Program-made: the position numbers and the translations under genes
Notes under the pieces: generated by a model
Told to the model about the DNA's origin: nothing
Database searches by the model: none
What the model saw: only the letters and a program-made list of their open reading frames with translations
In this document: positions 54,922-64,000 of the stretch, piece by piece
Layout: the number at the start of each line of letters is the position of its first letter
Numbering within the stretch: position 1 is the stretch's first letter
Origin: Rhodoferax sp. GW822-FHT02A01
Lineage (GTDB): Bacteria > Pseudomonadota > Gammaproteobacteria > Burkholderiales > Burkholderiaceae_C
Assembly: GCF_038784515.1 (NCBI RefSeq)
Contig: NZ_CP152376.1
Coordinates: 3,720,001 to 3,784,000, forward strand
Length of the DNA: 64,000 bases
Direction: 5' to 3'

Positions 54922-56108
54922 AGCAACGTGTCGTCATATTGGGATCCACTGGCTCCATTGGTGTCAACACGCTGGACGTGATGGGAATGCATCCGGATCA
55001 ATACGCGGTGTTCGCCCTGACCGCCTCCACCAGTGTGGACACGCTTTTCAAACAGTGTTGTGACTTCTTGCCAACCTATGCCGTGATGGCGGATGCTGCC
55101 AGCGCGCGCGTATTGAAGGATCGTTGCGCCGCCCATGGATTGTTGGTCCAGGTTCTTTCAGGCCCCCAGGCATTGGTCGACGTTGTCTCCCATCCCGAAG
55201 TGGATACGGTCATGGCTGCCATTGTGGGTGCAGCAGGTCTTGCTCCATGCATGGCTGCGGCGCGTACGGGCAAGCGTCTGCTGTTGGCCAACAAGGAAGC
55301 GTTGGTCGTTGGCGGGCATTTGTTCATGGACGCGGTGCATGCCGGTGGAGCAACTCTTTTGCCTATCGATAGCGAACATTCCGCCGTCTTCCAGTCCCTG
55401 CCGGACGACCCTTCCACCTGGAAGAGTCTGGTGGACAAAATCATTCTTACCGCATCCGGTGGGCCGTTTCGTACGCGCGCACCAGAGACGCTGCATACGG
55501 TAACCCCGCAAGAGGCCTGTGCCCATCCCAACTGGGTCATGGGGCGCAAGATATCAGTGGACTCTGCAACGATGATGAACAAGGCGCTGGAGGTCATCGA
55601 GGCCAAGTTCCTGTTTGGCATGGAGCCACGCGCCATAGAAGTGGTGATTCATCCTCAAAGTGTGATCCATTCCATGGTGCAGTTCGTTGACAACTCGGTC
55701 GTCGCCCAGTTGGGAACACCCGATATGCGCGGGCCGATTGCCTACGGGCTTTCCTGGCCCCGGCGCATCCGGAACGGTGCTTCAGCCTTGGACTTCACGC
55801 AGATGGCCGCCCTGACATTTGAGCCCTTTTCATCTGCCGAACACCAGCGTCGCTACCCTGGTCTTCAATTGGCTTGGCAAGTTCTGGAAGGGCCAGCCAG
55901 CTCCGCTGCCGTACTGAACGCAGCCAATGAGGTGGGCGTGGACGCATTCCTGAATGGTCGCATCCGCTTTGACCAGATTCACCATGTCAATCTGGAAACC
56001 TTGGCCCAGGTTCATTTTTCCCGGCCCGATTCGCTGGAAGCCTTGCTCGAACTCGATTTGCAGTCGCGCACCGTCGCGCGGCATGCGGTGCAACAGCTCT
56101 GCGCGTAG
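54918..56108 (+). CDS. dxr: 1-deoxy-D-xylulose-5-phosphate reductoisomerase
   Basis: Makes methylerythritol phosphate from DXP with NADPH, the committed step of the non-mevalonate isoprenoid pathway. 396 residues, with LGSTGSIGVNTLDV cofactor motif, ANKEALVVGG, the metal and substrate stretch PIDSEHSAVFQ, and WVMGRKISVDSATMMNKALEVIEA. It is coupled to cdsA and followed by rseP after 15 bases. Confidence 0.98.
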   Translation: MKQRVVILGSTGSIGVNTLDVMGMHPDQYAVFALTASTSVDTLFKQCCDFLPTYAVMADAASARVLKDRCAAHGLLVQVLSGPQALVDVVSHPEVDTVMAAIVGAAGLAPCMAAARTGKRLLLANKEALVVGGHLFMDAVHAGGATLLPIDSEHSAVFQSLPDDPSTWKSLVDKIILTASGGPFRTRAPETLHTVTPQEACAHPNWVMGRKISVDSATMMNKALEVIEAKFLFGMEPRAIEVVIHPQSVIHSMVQFVDNSVVAQLGTPDMRGPIAYGLSWPRRIRNGASALDFTQMAALTFEPFSSAEHQRRYPGLQLAWQVLEGPASSAAVLNAANEVGVDAFLNGRIRFDQIHHVNLETLAQVHFSRPDSLEALLELDLQSRTVARHAVQQLCA

Positions 56109-56123
56109 GCCTGTAGAGCCTTC

Positions 56124-57485
56124 ATGCTAACCGTAGTAGCCTTTCTCTTTGCCATTGCGTTGTTGGTTGCCGTGCACGAGTGGGGGCACTTTGCCATGGC
56201 GCGCGCCTGTGGCGTCAAGGTATTGCAGTTCTCCATCGGATTCGGCCCGCGTCTGGCGGGATGGACTTCACGCCGCTCTGGCACCGAATACCGCTTGAGC
56301 GTATTGCCTCTGGGTGGTTTCGTCAGGATGCTCGACGAGCGAGAGGCCCCGGTAGACCCATCCGAGTTGGCACTTGCCTTCAACCGCAAGCCTTTGCGCA
56401 GCCGCGCCGCCATTGTGGCTGCTGGGCCGTTGGCCAATCTGTGCCTCGCGTTGATTCTCTACTCCTGCGTCAATTGGATGGGAGTTACCGAACCGGCGCC
56501 CCTGGTATCTCGCCCACCCGCGGAGTCATTTGCGGAAAAGGCCGGGTTCGCAGGAGGCGAGCGCATTCTGGCTGTCGGGTTTGTGGGTGAACCCCTCACT
56601 GACGTGCAGTCTTTTGAAGATTTCCGTTGGTGGTTGACACGCGCTGCTCTGGGTTCAGCGAACCTTCAAGTGGAGTACCTCACACCAGACAGTACGGTGC
56701 GGCAGTCCACCGTGCTGGCTTTGGACGGATTGGACGCAAGCCATGCAGATGCCACCATGTTTCGCAGCATCGGCTTTATCTCGCCACTATCCAACGCTCG
56801 CATCGGTGATGTGGCACCGGGCAGTGCCGCTGCAGCAGCAGGCTTGCGTCATGGCGACCTGGTGCTGCAGGTGGACGGAAGGCGCATCGCGGATTCAGCG
56901 CAATTGCGCGAGTACATACGTGAATCCGGAGCCAACGAAGTCCCGCGCGTTCAGCACTGGTTGCTGCAACGCGATGGTGTCCGCGTGGAACTGGCGATCA
57001 CTCCACGCCAGGAACACGAGGCCAATCGCACAATTGGACGCGTGGGCGCGATGATTGGTGAAGCGCCTGCGACGGTAAAGATTCGTCACGGATTTGTAAA
57101 TGGTGGGCGCAAAGCTGCAGTAAAGACATGGGAAGTCTCTGCCTTGACCTTGCGCATGATGGGGCAGATCGTGACAGGTGCGTCATCGGTAAAAAATCTC
57201 AGTGGCCCTATCACCATCGCCGATTACGCTGGGCAATCCGCTGCCATGGGGTTGGAGCAATTCATGGTTTTCCTGGCGCTTATCAGCATCAGTTTGGGGG
57301 TTCTCAACCTGCTTCCGCTGCCTGTCCTCGATGGTGGGCACCTGATGTATTATGGTTGGGAAGGTCTTACCGGGCACGCCGTTTCTGAAGTGTGGCTGGC
57401 TCGGCTCCAGCGCGTTGGCTTTGCCATATTGCTGGTGATGATGTCCATCGCCATGTTTAACGATCTCTCCAGGCTGTTGACCTGA
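56124..57485 (+). CDS. rseP: Site-2 protease RseP
   Basis: Intramembrane zinc protease that cleaves anti-sigma factors in the envelope stress response and clears signal-peptide remnants. 453 residues with the zinc motif HEWGHF in the first membrane helix, PDZ regions in the centre (about 115-300; SAAAAAGLRHGDLVLQVDGRRI is a clear PDZ segment) and the second catalytic motif NLLPLPVLDGGHL near the C-terminus. It lies 32 bases before bamA, matching the usual order. Confidence 0.97.
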   Translation: MLTVVAFLFAIALLVAVHEWGHFAMARACGVKVLQFSIGFGPRLAGWTSRRSGTEYRLSVLPLGGFVRMLDEREAPVDPSELALAFNRKPLRSRAAIVAAGPLANLCLALILYSCVNWMGVTEPAPLVSRPPAESFAEKAGFAGGERILAVGFVGEPLTDVQSFEDFRWWLTRAALGSANLQVEYLTPDSTVRQSTVLALDGLDASHADATMFRSIGFISPLSNARIGDVAPGSAAAAAGLRHGDLVLQVDGRRIADSAQLREYIRESGANEVPRVQHWLLQRDGVRVELAITPRQEHEANRTIGRVGAMIGEAPATVKIRHGFVNGGRKAAVKTWEVSALTLRMMGQIVTGASSVKNLSGPITIADYAGQSAAMGLEQFMVFLALISISLGVLNLLPLPVLDGGHLMYYGWEGLTGHAVSEVWLARLQRVGFAILLVMMSIAMFNDLSRLLT

Positions 57486-57517
57486 TCTGTTTGTCTCTCT
57501 ACCCGAATATTCTTAAC

Positions 57518-59854
57518 ATGCGTTTGAATTCAATTTTTGTTTTGCGTGCGGTTGCTGCGGTGGTCGCTGGCATCGTTGCGCAAGCTGCCTTTGCGTTGGA
57601 TCCTTTTCCAGTGCGCGACATTCGAGTGGAAGGATTGCAGCGTGTGGAAGCAGGTACTGTGTTTGCTTCCATTCCCGTTCGGGTGGGAGACACCTACACC
57701 GATGAAAAGGCAGTGGCCTCCATTCGCGCCCTGTTTGCCTTGGGGCTATTCAAGGACGTTCGCATAGACGCCAAGGATGGCGTGCTGATTGTCATCGTGG
57801 AAGAACGTCCAACGATTGCCAATGTCGATTTTTCGGGAACCAAGGAATTCGACAAGGATGTTCTCAAGAAGGCGCTGCGGGATGTGGGGCTTGCCGATGG
57901 GCGTCCGTATGACAAGGCGCTGGTGGACCGGGCCGAGCAGGAGCTCAAGCGCCAATACATCAGCAAGAGTATGTACGCCACCGAAGTGGTTACCACTGTT
58001 ACGCCGGTTGACCGCAATCGCGTCAATTTGAGCTTTGCCGTTACCGAGGGCGATACGGCCAAGATCAAGGAAATTCACATCGTGGGCGCCAGCGCGTTCT
58101 CCGAGTCCAAGCTGCTGGATCTGTTTGATCAGGACACCGGCGGTTGGCTCAGCTGGTACACCAAGTCCAACCGGTATTCGCGGACCAAACTCAATGCGGA
58201 CATCGAATCGCTGCGCTCCTTCTACCTGAACCAGGGCTATCTGGAGTTCAAGGTGGACTCCACTCAAGTAGCCATTTCGCCGGACAAGCAGGGCATGAGC
58301 ATCACCATCAACGTGACCGAGGGCGATCGCTTCGTGGTCTCCAAGATCAAGATGGCCGGCAATTACCTGGGCAAGGACGATGAGTTCCGGTCACTGATCA
58401 CCATCAAGGCGGGCGAGGCATATAACGCCGATCAGGTGGCGCAGACCACAAAGGCCTTCAGTGACTACTACGGCAATTTTGGTTTTGCCTTCGGTCGGGT
58501 TGAAGCCAAGACCGACATAGACCGTACGACCAATCGTGTGGAAATCACCTTGGTGGGTGATCCGGCGCGCCGCGCCTATGTGCGCCGCATCAACGTGGCG
58601 GGCAACGACAGAACCCGCGACGAAGTGATTCGCCGTGAATTCCGTCAGTTGGAAGCGTCCTGGTACGACGGCGAAAAGATCCGGCAATCCCGCAACCGTG
58701 TGGACCGTCTTGGTTACTTCAAAGAGATCAGCATGGACACTCAGGAAGTCCCGGGGACGCAAGATGAAGTGGACTTGACCATCAATGTGGTGGAAAAACC
58801 CACTGGCAGTATCAGCCTGGGCGCGGGCATATCCAGTTCCGAAGGTCTGGGCCTGACCTTCGGGTTCAATCAGGACAATGCCTTTGGCTCTGGTAACTCA
58901 TTGGGTCTTTCTCTCAATACCAGCCAGTACAACCGCACTCTGGTTCTTAGCACCACAAATCCGTATTTCACTGAAGACGGAGTATCCCGTTCGATCAATC
59001 TGGCACAGCGCACCAGCAAACCCTACACGGACGTCGACAGTTACGCTATCCGAACGACTGGAGCAAGTGTGGTATTCGGAGTGCCATTTACTGATGTCGA
59101 CACGGTTTTCTTAGGGGGCGGCGTAGATCAAACGGACATTATTCCGGGGACCTATCTTCCCACGGTATACCAGGATTTCGCCAATGAGTTTGGTTACACC
59201 ACCACTGCCTTGCCACTGACTGCAGGTTGGTCTCGCAATACGACCGATAGTGGCCTGGCACCCAGTACCGGGCGGATAAGTAGTTTGAATGCAGAGTGGA
59301 GTGTGGCGGGTGACCTGCGCTATGTGCGTGGAACGGCACAGTTGCAGCAGTACTTTCCTTTGTCCAAGCGCACCACGCTGGCCTTGAATGGCGAGATTTC
59401 CCTTGGGTCGGGCACTGACGGTCTGAGTTACCCGGTGTTCAAGAACTACACCTCGGGAGGTCTGGGCAATCGCGGCTTGGGCACGGTGCGTGGCTTCGAA
59501 TCTGGAAGTTTGACTACTACGTCGCAAAGGCTGGCTGCCTTGGCTGCTGGCTCCTCGACCAGTACAACAGCTACCGGGGGAGCCAAGCGCGTGACCTTCA
59601 ACGCAGAGGTCCTTTCGCCCTTCCCCGGAGGCGGCAACGATAGAACATTGCGCTGGTTCGGTTTCTTTGATGCCGGCGGCGTATATGACGCAAATGAGAG
59701 CATTCAAGTCGATAGCATGCGCGCGTCTGTAGGTATTGGTGTCAGCTGGATTTCGCCAGTCGGGCCTTTGCGATTGGCGTGGGCCAAGCCAGTGCGGCAG
59801 CTTGATGGGGATAAAATACAGACCTTGGCATTTCAGATTGGAACTTCTTTCTAA
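57518..59854 (+). CDS. bamA: Outer-membrane protein assembly factor BamA
   Basis: Core of the machine that inserts beta-barrel proteins into the outer membrane. ATG 57518 gives a signal peptide (cut at FA-LDPFPV) and 778 residues; a TTG at 57491 would add nine. Five POTRA domains (about residues 25-425, beginning FPVRDIRVEGLQRVEAGTVF) lead to a 16-strand barrel, and the protein ends ...FQIGTSF with the expected C-terminal phenylalanine. VRGFESGSL is the conserved loop-6 VRGF motif (position VRGF). Followed by skp with a one-base overlap (TAATG). Confidence 0.98.
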   Translation: MRLNSIFVLRAVAAVVAGIVAQAAFALDPFPVRDIRVEGLQRVEAGTVFASIPVRVGDTYTDEKAVASIRALFALGLFKDVRIDAKDGVLIVIVEERPTIANVDFSGTKEFDKDVLKKALRDVGLADGRPYDKALVDRAEQELKRQYISKSMYATEVVTTVTPVDRNRVNLSFAVTEGDTAKIKEIHIVGASAFSESKLLDLFDQDTGGWLSWYTKSNRYSRTKLNADIESLRSFYLNQGYLEFKVDSTQVAISPDKQGMSITINVTEGDRFVVSKIKMAGNYLGKDDEFRSLITIKAGEAYNADQVAQTTKAFSDYYGNFGFAFGRVEAKTDIDRTTNRVEITLVGDPARRAYVRRINVAGNDRTRDEVIRREFRQLEASWYDGEKIRQSRNRVDRLGYFKEISMDTQEVPGTQDEVDLTINVVEKPTGSISLGAGISSSEGLGLTFGFNQDNAFGSGNSLGLSLNTSQYNRTLVLSTTNPYFTEDGVSRSINLAQRTSKPYTDVDSYAIRTTGASVVFGVPFTDVDTVFLGGGVDQTDIIPGTYLPTVYQDFANEFGYTTTALPLTAGWSRNTTDSGLAPSTGRISSLNAEWSVAGDLRYVRGTAQLQQYFPLSKRTTLALNGEISLGSGTDGLSYPVFKNYTSGGLGNRGLGTVRGFESGSLTTTSQRLAALAAGSSTSTTATGGAKRVTFNAEVLSPFPGGGNDRTLRWFGFFDAGGVYDANESIQVDSMRASVGIGVSWISPVGPLRLAWAKPVRQLDGDKIQTLAFQIGTSF

Positions 59855-60363
59855 TGAAGACACTTAAGACGATTTTGGTTTCTGGCCTGCTGGGCATGTT
59901 TCTGGCAGCTGGTGCTCAGGCGCAGGAATCCCGTATTGCGTTCATCAACTCGCAGCGCATTACCAGTGAGTCCGGACCTGCCAAGGCTGCTACTGCCAAG
60001 CTGGAAGCGGAGTTTTCCAAGCGCCAAAAGGATTTGGCTGATTTGCAGAATTCGCTGAAGTCTTTCAGCGAAAAATTCGACCGCGATGCGCCCACCATGA
60101 CCGAGAGCCAGCGTGCGGCCAAGCAGAAGGAGTTCGTGGAACAGAACCGCGACTTCCAGCGCAAAAAGCGCGAGTTTGACGAGGACCTCAATGGCCGTCG
60201 CAACGAAGAGCTGCAGCAGGTATATGACAAGGCGACCAAGGCCATCAAACAGCTGGCTGAATCAGAGAAGTACGACTTGGTTGTCCAAGAAGCGGTGTAT
60301 TTCAATCCCAAGATTGACATCACTGACAAGGTCATCAAGATACTGAACGCTGGTGTCAAGTAA
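59854..60363 (+). CDS. skp: Periplasmic chaperone Skp (OmpH family)
   Basis: Carries unfolded outer-membrane proteins to BamA. 169 residues: a signal peptide ending GAQA-QESRIAF, then a long helical, Lys/Glu/Gln-rich coiled-coil hairpin (LEAEFSKRQKDLADLQNSLKSF onward) and the conserved C-terminal part YDLVVQEAVYFNPKIDITDKVIKIL. Directly follows bamA. Confidence 0.95.
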   Translation: MKTLKTILVSGLLGMFLAAGAQAQESRIAFINSQRITSESGPAKAATAKLEAEFSKRQKDLADLQNSLKSFSEKFDRDAPTMTESQRAAKQKEFVEQNRDFQRKKREFDEDLNGRRNEELQQVYDKATKAIKQLAESEKYDLVVQEAVYFNPKIDITDKVIKILNAGVK

Positions 60364-60380
60364 ACGCTCTGCAAGAGCGT
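60364..60380 (+). other. Short hairpin between skp and lpxD
   Basis: ACGCTCT and AGAGCGT are perfect complements around a GCA loop. There is no T-run. It may trim or stabilise mRNA in this run. Confidence 0.6.
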
Positions 60381-60388
60381 GCTGAGCC

Positions 60389-61363
60389 ATGCCTTTGTCG
60401 CTGGCATCCATCATTGAGGCACTGGGGGGGGAGCTCGTAGGGGACCCCGATCTCGACATCCAGGGGCTCGCCCCGCTAGAGTCCGCCCAGCCTGGGCACA
60501 TCGGGTTTCTCAGCAATCCACGCTACCAGTCGCAACTTCGCACCACCCGTGCGGGGTGCGTGATCGTGGCCCCCTCCATGCGGGGGAGCGCGGCAGAGGA
60601 TGTGCGTCTTATCCTCACCGACAACCCCTATCTGTATTACGCGCGGTTGACGCAACTGTGGCGCAAGCAGATCAGCGGGGGCAAGTTGTCGGGCGTACAC
60701 CCCAGTGCCGTGGTAGACCCTCTGGCGCAAGTGCATGAGAGTGCCTACGTTGGCCCCCTGTGCGTGGTGGAGCGAGGCGCCCGTATTGGTGCAGACACGG
60801 TCCTCAAGTCGCGTGTGACCGTGGGAGAGGACTGCCATGTGGGGTCCCGCTGCATCCTGCATTCTGGCGTGGTGATTGGTGCCGATGGGTTCGGCTTCGC
60901 ACCCAACGGTTCGCAATGGGAAAAGATCGAGCAGCTTGGTGCAGTACGCATCGGTGACGATGTGGAAATTGGCGCCAACACTTGCATAGACCGTGGTGCT
61001 CTGCAAGACACCGTCATTGAAGACGGCGTCAAACTGGACAATTTGATTCAGATCGGCCATAACGTAAGGGTGGGGCGCAACACCGCCATGGCGGGCTGTG
61101 TTGGTGTGGCGGGTAGTGCCACCATTGGTCCCAATTGCACCATTGGCGGCGGAGCAGTGGTGCTGGGGCATCTGACCCTTGCTGAAGGTGTGCATATTTC
61201 TGCAGCCACTGTGGTGACGAAATCCATCACCAAACCAGGGCAATACACTGGCGTGTTCCCCCTGGATGAAAACGCTACGTGGGAGCGCAACGCTGCAACG
61301 CTGAAGCAATTGCACGCCTTGCGTGACCGCATCAAAATTTTGGAGAAAGAAAATAAACCATGA
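60389..61363 (+). CDS. lpxD: UDP-3-O-acylglucosamine N-acyltransferase
   Basis: Adds the N-linked hydroxyacyl chain during lipid A synthesis. 324 residues: an N-terminal uridine-binding part ([40 protein letters not shown]) and a left-handed beta helix of hexapeptide repeats with the catalytic histidine in the region [11 protein letters not shown]...[14 protein letters not shown]. It overlaps fabZ by 4 bases (ATGA). Confidence 0.98.
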   Translation: MPLSLASIIEALGGELVGDPDLDIQGLAPLESAQPGHIGFLSNPRYQSQLRTTRAGCVIVAPSMRGSAAEDVRLILTDNPYLYYARLTQLWRKQISGGKLSGVHPSAVVDPLAQVHESAYVGPLCVVERGARIGADTVLKSRVTVGEDCHVGSRCILHSGVVIGADGFGFAPNGSQWEKIEQLGAVRIGDDVEIGANTCIDRGALQDTVIEDGVKLDNLIQIGHNVRVGRNTAMAGCVGVAGSATIGPNCTIGGGAVVLGHLTLAEGVHISAATVVTKSITKPGQYTGVFPLDENATWERNAATLKQLHALRDRIKILEKENKP

Positions 61364-61800
61364 TGGACATCCACAAAATTCTCAAGCAGCTTCCACACCG
61401 CTACCCCTTCCTGCTGGTGGATCGGGTGCTGGAGCTTGACAAAGGCAAGACCATCAAGGCATTGAAGAATGTCACGATCAACGAGCCCTTCTTCGAAGGC
61501 CACTTTCCCCATCGTCCCGTCATGCCTGGCGTCCTGATGCTGGAAGCGCTGGCGCAGGCTGCGGCGTTGTTGGCATTTGACGCGCTGGGAACATCGCCCA
61601 GCGACGAGATGGTTTACTACTTTGCCGGCATTGACGGCGCCCGTTTCAAGCGCCCGGTGGAGCCTGGCGACCAGCTCATTCTGGAAGTCGAAATGCTACG
61701 CATGAAGGCCGGCATCTTCAAGTTCAAGGCACAAGCCAAGGTGGGCGGCGAACTCGCGGTCGAAGCCGAGTTGACCTGCGCCATGCGTGCGATTGCCTGA
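61360..61800 (+). CDS. fabZ: 3-hydroxyacyl-ACP dehydratase
   Basis: Hot-dog-fold dehydratase of fatty-acid synthesis, 146 residues. The catalytic stretch [22 protein letters not shown] (His and Glu) is intact, with [14 protein letters not shown] at the start. Its substrate pool of 3-hydroxyacyl-ACP is shared with LpxA and LpxD on either side, which probably explains the linkage. Confidence 0.98.
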   Translation: MMDIHKILKQLPHRYPFLLVDRVLELDKGKTIKALKNVTINEPFFEGHFPHRPVMPGVLMLEALAQAAALLAFDALGTSPSDEMVYYFAGIDGARFKRPVEPGDQLILEVEMLRMKAGIFKFKAQAKVGGELAVEAELTCAMRAIA

Positions 61801-61810
61801 GGCCGTTGCC

Positions 61811-62605
61811 GTGACTGCCATCCACGCCACTGCCGTCATCGATCCCAAGGCCGAACTGGACAGTTCCGTCACGGTTGGCCCTTATACCGTGATCGGTCCC
61901 GATGTCCGCATTGGTGCGGGCACTACGGTGGGCCCGCACTGCGTCATCGAAGGCCACACCACCATCGGCCGGGACAACCGCATTTTCCAGTTCAACTCCC
62001 TGGGCGCTATTCCGCAGGACAAGAAATACGCGGGCGAGCCCTGCGAGTTGATCATCGGTGACCGCAATACGATCCGCGAGTTCTGCACCTTCAATATCGG
62101 CTCACCAGGTGACGCTGGCGTGACCAGGGTGGGTGACGACAACTGGATCATGGCCTATGTGCATTTGGCGCACGACTGCCAGGTCGGCAACCACACCATC
62201 TTTGCCAACAACTCGCAGTTGGCCGGGCATGTGCAGGTGGGCGACTGGGTCATCTTGGGCGGCTTTACCGTCGTGCATCAATTTGTGCGCATCGGCGCCC
62301 ACAGCATGACTGCCATGTGTGCCTTGCTGTTTGCCGATCTGCCCCCCTTTGTGATGTGCCAGGGACAGCCGGCATCCGCGCGCTCCATGAACTTTGAAGG
62401 ATTGCGCCGTCGCGGCTTCAGTCCCGAGCGCATAGCGGCCGTGAAGGCCATGCACAAGGCGCTCTACCGCGATGATCTGACGCTGGAGCAGGCGCAGCTT
62501 CGTATCAGCGAGCTGACCGACGACACCCCAGAAGCCGCGCCGGACGTGGACATGATGCTGGCCTTTCTGGAGCAAACGTCTCCGCAGCGCGGCATCGTTC
62601 GCTAA
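61811..62605 (+). CDS. lpxA: UDP-N-acetylglucosamine acyltransferase
   Basis: First enzyme of lipid A synthesis. GTG 61811 (reading [20 protein letters not shown]) has GAGG upstream and gives 264 residues, close to E. coli; a GTG at 61787 would overlap fabZ and add eight. The beta-helix repeats start at [11 protein letters not shown], and [24 protein letters not shown] contains the catalytic histidine region. It begins 10 bases after the fabZ stop. Confidence 0.97.
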   Translation: MTAIHATAVIDPKAELDSSVTVGPYTVIGPDVRIGAGTTVGPHCVIEGHTTIGRDNRIFQFNSLGAIPQDKKYAGEPCELIIGDRNTIREFCTFNIGSPGDAGVTRVGDDNWIMAYVHLAHDCQVGNHTIFANNSQLAGHVQVGDWVILGGFTVVHQFVRIGAHSMTAMCALLFADLPPFVMCQGQPASARSMNFEGLRRRGFSPERIAAVKAMHKALYRDDLTLEQAQLRISELTDDTPEAAPDVDMMLAFLEQTSPQRGIVR

Positions 62606-62613
62606 AGGCAGTC

Positions 62614-63789
62614 ATGGCGGATCCGTCAAGCCAGCCTCAGGCGCCGGCCATTGCCATGGTGGCCGGAGAAGTTTCCGGGGATCTATTGGCTGGGCTGTTG
62701 CTGGGTGGCATGAAAGCGCGCTGGCCGGACTTGACCAGTTTCGGTATCGGTGGGCCTCACATGCAGCGCCAGGGCTTTGAGGCCTGGTGGCCCCATTCCA
62801 AGCTGGCCGTTCACGGCTTCAACTGGGAGCTGCTGCGTCGCTACCGAGAAATCGTCGGTATCCGGGACCAATTGCGCACCCGTCTGCTGGACAAGCGCCC
62901 CGATATTTTCATAGGCACGGACGCACCGGATTTCAACTTCCAGCTGGAGGCTGATCTACGTCGCGCTGGAATCAAGACTGTCCATTTTGTCTGTCCGTCG
63001 GTCTGGGCCTGGCGCCCTGAGCGCATGGAAAAGATCCGCCGTAGCGCCGATCATGTGCTGTGCATTTTTCCGTTTGAGCCAGCATTGCTGGAGCGTAACG
63101 GCATTGCCGCGACCTATGTCGGGCATCCGCTGGCCAGCGTCATTCCCATGCAGGCGGACAAGGCTGCGGCTCGGCAAGCTTTGGGGCTTTCGAGCGACGC
63201 TTTGGTTGTCGCCATCCTTCCCGGTAGCCGCCGCTCGGAAATTGCCCATCTGGCAAAGCGCTTTCTGCAGGCCGCGGCACTGATCAAGGCGGATAAGCCG
63301 CAAGTGAAGTTTGTGCTGCCTGCCGTGCCTGGTTTCAAGGACACCATTGAAGTACTGGTGCAGCAGACGGGTTTGACGGGCTGCGTGCAGGTACTGGCTG
63401 GCCAGTCCCATGCCGCCTTGGCTGCCTGCGATGTGACGCTGATCGCCAGCGGTACGGCCACGCTGGAGGCGGCCTTGTTCAAGCGGCCCATGGTGATTGC
63501 CTATCACCAGAGCTGGCTGTCCTGGGAAATCATGCGGCGCAAGCGCTTGCAGCCGTGGGTGGGGTTACCCAACATTCTGTGCGAAGAATTTGTCGTGCCC
63601 GAGTTGCTGCAGGACGCGGCGACTCCCAATGCACTGGCCTTCGAGGTGATCTCCTGGCTGGATGCCGCGGACCGCGATCCGGCGCGCTTGCAGACATTGA
63701 ACGCAAAATTTGAGGCCTTGCACCGTGCACTGCAGCGCGACACCGCGACAATAGCCACCGATGCGATCCAGAAAATCCTCCAGAACTGA
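62614..63789 (+). CDS. lpxB: Lipid-A-disaccharide synthase
   Basis: Glycosyltransferase joining UDP-diacylglucosamine and lipid X. 391 residues. [16 protein letters not shown] at the N-terminus, [30 protein letters not shown] and [17 protein letters not shown] are family hallmarks. It starts 8 bases after lpxA and precedes rnhB by 7 bases. Confidence 0.98.
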   Translation: MADPSSQPQAPAIAMVAGEVSGDLLAGLLLGGMKARWPDLTSFGIGGPHMQRQGFEAWWPHSKLAVHGFNWELLRRYREIVGIRDQLRTRLLDKRPDIFIGTDAPDFNFQLEADLRRAGIKTVHFVCPSVWAWRPERMEKIRRSADHVLCIFPFEPALLERNGIAATYVGHPLASVIPMQADKAAARQALGLSSDALVVAILPGSRRSEIAHLAKRFLQAAALIKADKPQVKFVLPAVPGFKDTIEVLVQQTGLTGCVQVLAGQSHAALAACDVTLIASGTATLEAALFKRPMVIAYHQSWLSWEIMRRKRLQPWVGLPNILCEEFVVPELLQDAATPNALAFEVISWLDAADRDPARLQTLNAKFEALHRALQRDTATIATDAIQKILQN

Positions 63790-63796
63790 ACCCACC

Positions 63797-64000
63797 ATGG
63801 CCCGCCAGGCCGAATTGTGCTGGGACATTACCGGGCTGATTGCCGGCGTTGATGAGGCGGGGCGTGGCCCTCTGGCGGGCCCGGTGGTTGCTGCCGCCGT
63901 GATCCTGGACGATTTGCACCCGATCAAAGGCCTCAACGATTCCAAGAAACTCAGTGCTTTGCAGCGTGACAGGTTGTATGACGAAATTCGCGCCAAGGCG
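63797..64000 (+). CDS. rnhB: Ribonuclease HII, N-terminal part (cut by window end)
   Basis: Only the first 68 codons are present. [27 protein letters not shown] contains the DEAGRG active-site motif with the first catalytic acids, and [20 protein letters not shown] continues the family pattern. It removes ribonucleotides from DNA and closes the usual lpxA-lpxB-rnhB order. The remainder lies beyond the window. Confidence 0.95.
   Translation, partial: MARQAELCWDITGLIAGVDEAGRGPLAGPVVAAAVILDDLHPIKGLNDSKKLSALQRDRLYDEIRAKA

Noticed and set aside
57499..57693. Short minus-strand frame inside bamA start
   Set aside because: Shadow of the bamA signal peptide and first POTRA region.

Overview
The window is 64 kb of high-GC, densely packed, mostly core chromosome from a betaproteobacterium, most likely a member of Burkholderiales/Comamonadaceae close to Rhodoferax or Polaromonas. 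This rests on gene content and order recalled from that group: glnA-ntrB-ntrC-xth; DUF2069 next to yihY; PhaR; a tandem glycine riboswitch before gcvTHP; and rpsB-tsf-pyrH-frr-uppS-cdsA-dxr-rseP-bamA-skp-lpxD-fabZ-lpxA-lpxB-rnhB. No phage, insertion sequence, CRISPR array or toxin-antitoxin pair was seen.

Layout. 1-6.1 kb: the end of a membrane-protein gene, a molybdopterin-binding (CinA-type) gene, glnA behind a good sigma-54 promoter, a small exported protein, and the NtrB/NtrC pair that should control glnA. 6.1-18.1 kb: housekeeping genes (xth, a secreted 5'-nucleotidase, folA-thyA, an FAD-linked 2-hydroxyacid oxidase, yihY, an O-acylhomoserine sulfhydrylase, aroC). 18.1-25.9 kb: a polyol uptake and oxidation operon. 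It holds a SmoEFGK-type ABC transporter, a D-arabinitol 4-dehydrogenase-type enzyme, a sorbitol dehydrogenase-type SDR and an AraC-family regulator, with structured repeat-like spacers between some genes and no sugar kinase. 25.9-33.1 kb: a type Vd (PlpD-like) patatin autotransporter, then gcvT-gcvH-gcvP behind a tandem glycine riboswitch. 33.1-43.1 kb: MarR/AhpD-like/GNAT cluster, ETF-ubiquinone oxidoreductase, two SDR enzymes (one behind a perfect 20-bp palindrome), tRNA-Val, a gene-poor stretch with three terminator-like hairpins, aroE with a coupled amidohydrolase, phaR, rimO and tRNA-Leu. 43.1-50 kb: rnr, NAD(P)HX repair enzyme, MBL-fold hydrolase, HDOD protein, D-amino acid dehydrogenase. 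50.1-64 kb: translation, isoprenoid, phospholipid, outer-membrane-assembly and lipid A genes in one direction, cut by the window end inside rnhB.

The genes group into nitrogen control (sigma-54/NtrBC on glnA), one-carbon metabolism (glycine cleavage, folA, thyA), polyol catabolism, and envelope biogenesis (uppS to lpxB). I found no convincing wholly new system. The items most worth checking are the start of rnr, which has no ordinary start codon outside the antisense tRNA-Leu gene; the hairpin-rich gene-free stretch after tRNA-Val; the spacers of the polyol operon; and a nested inverted repeat downstream of the FAD oxidase gene. All functions are read from sequence motifs and memory of protein families; no database search was run.
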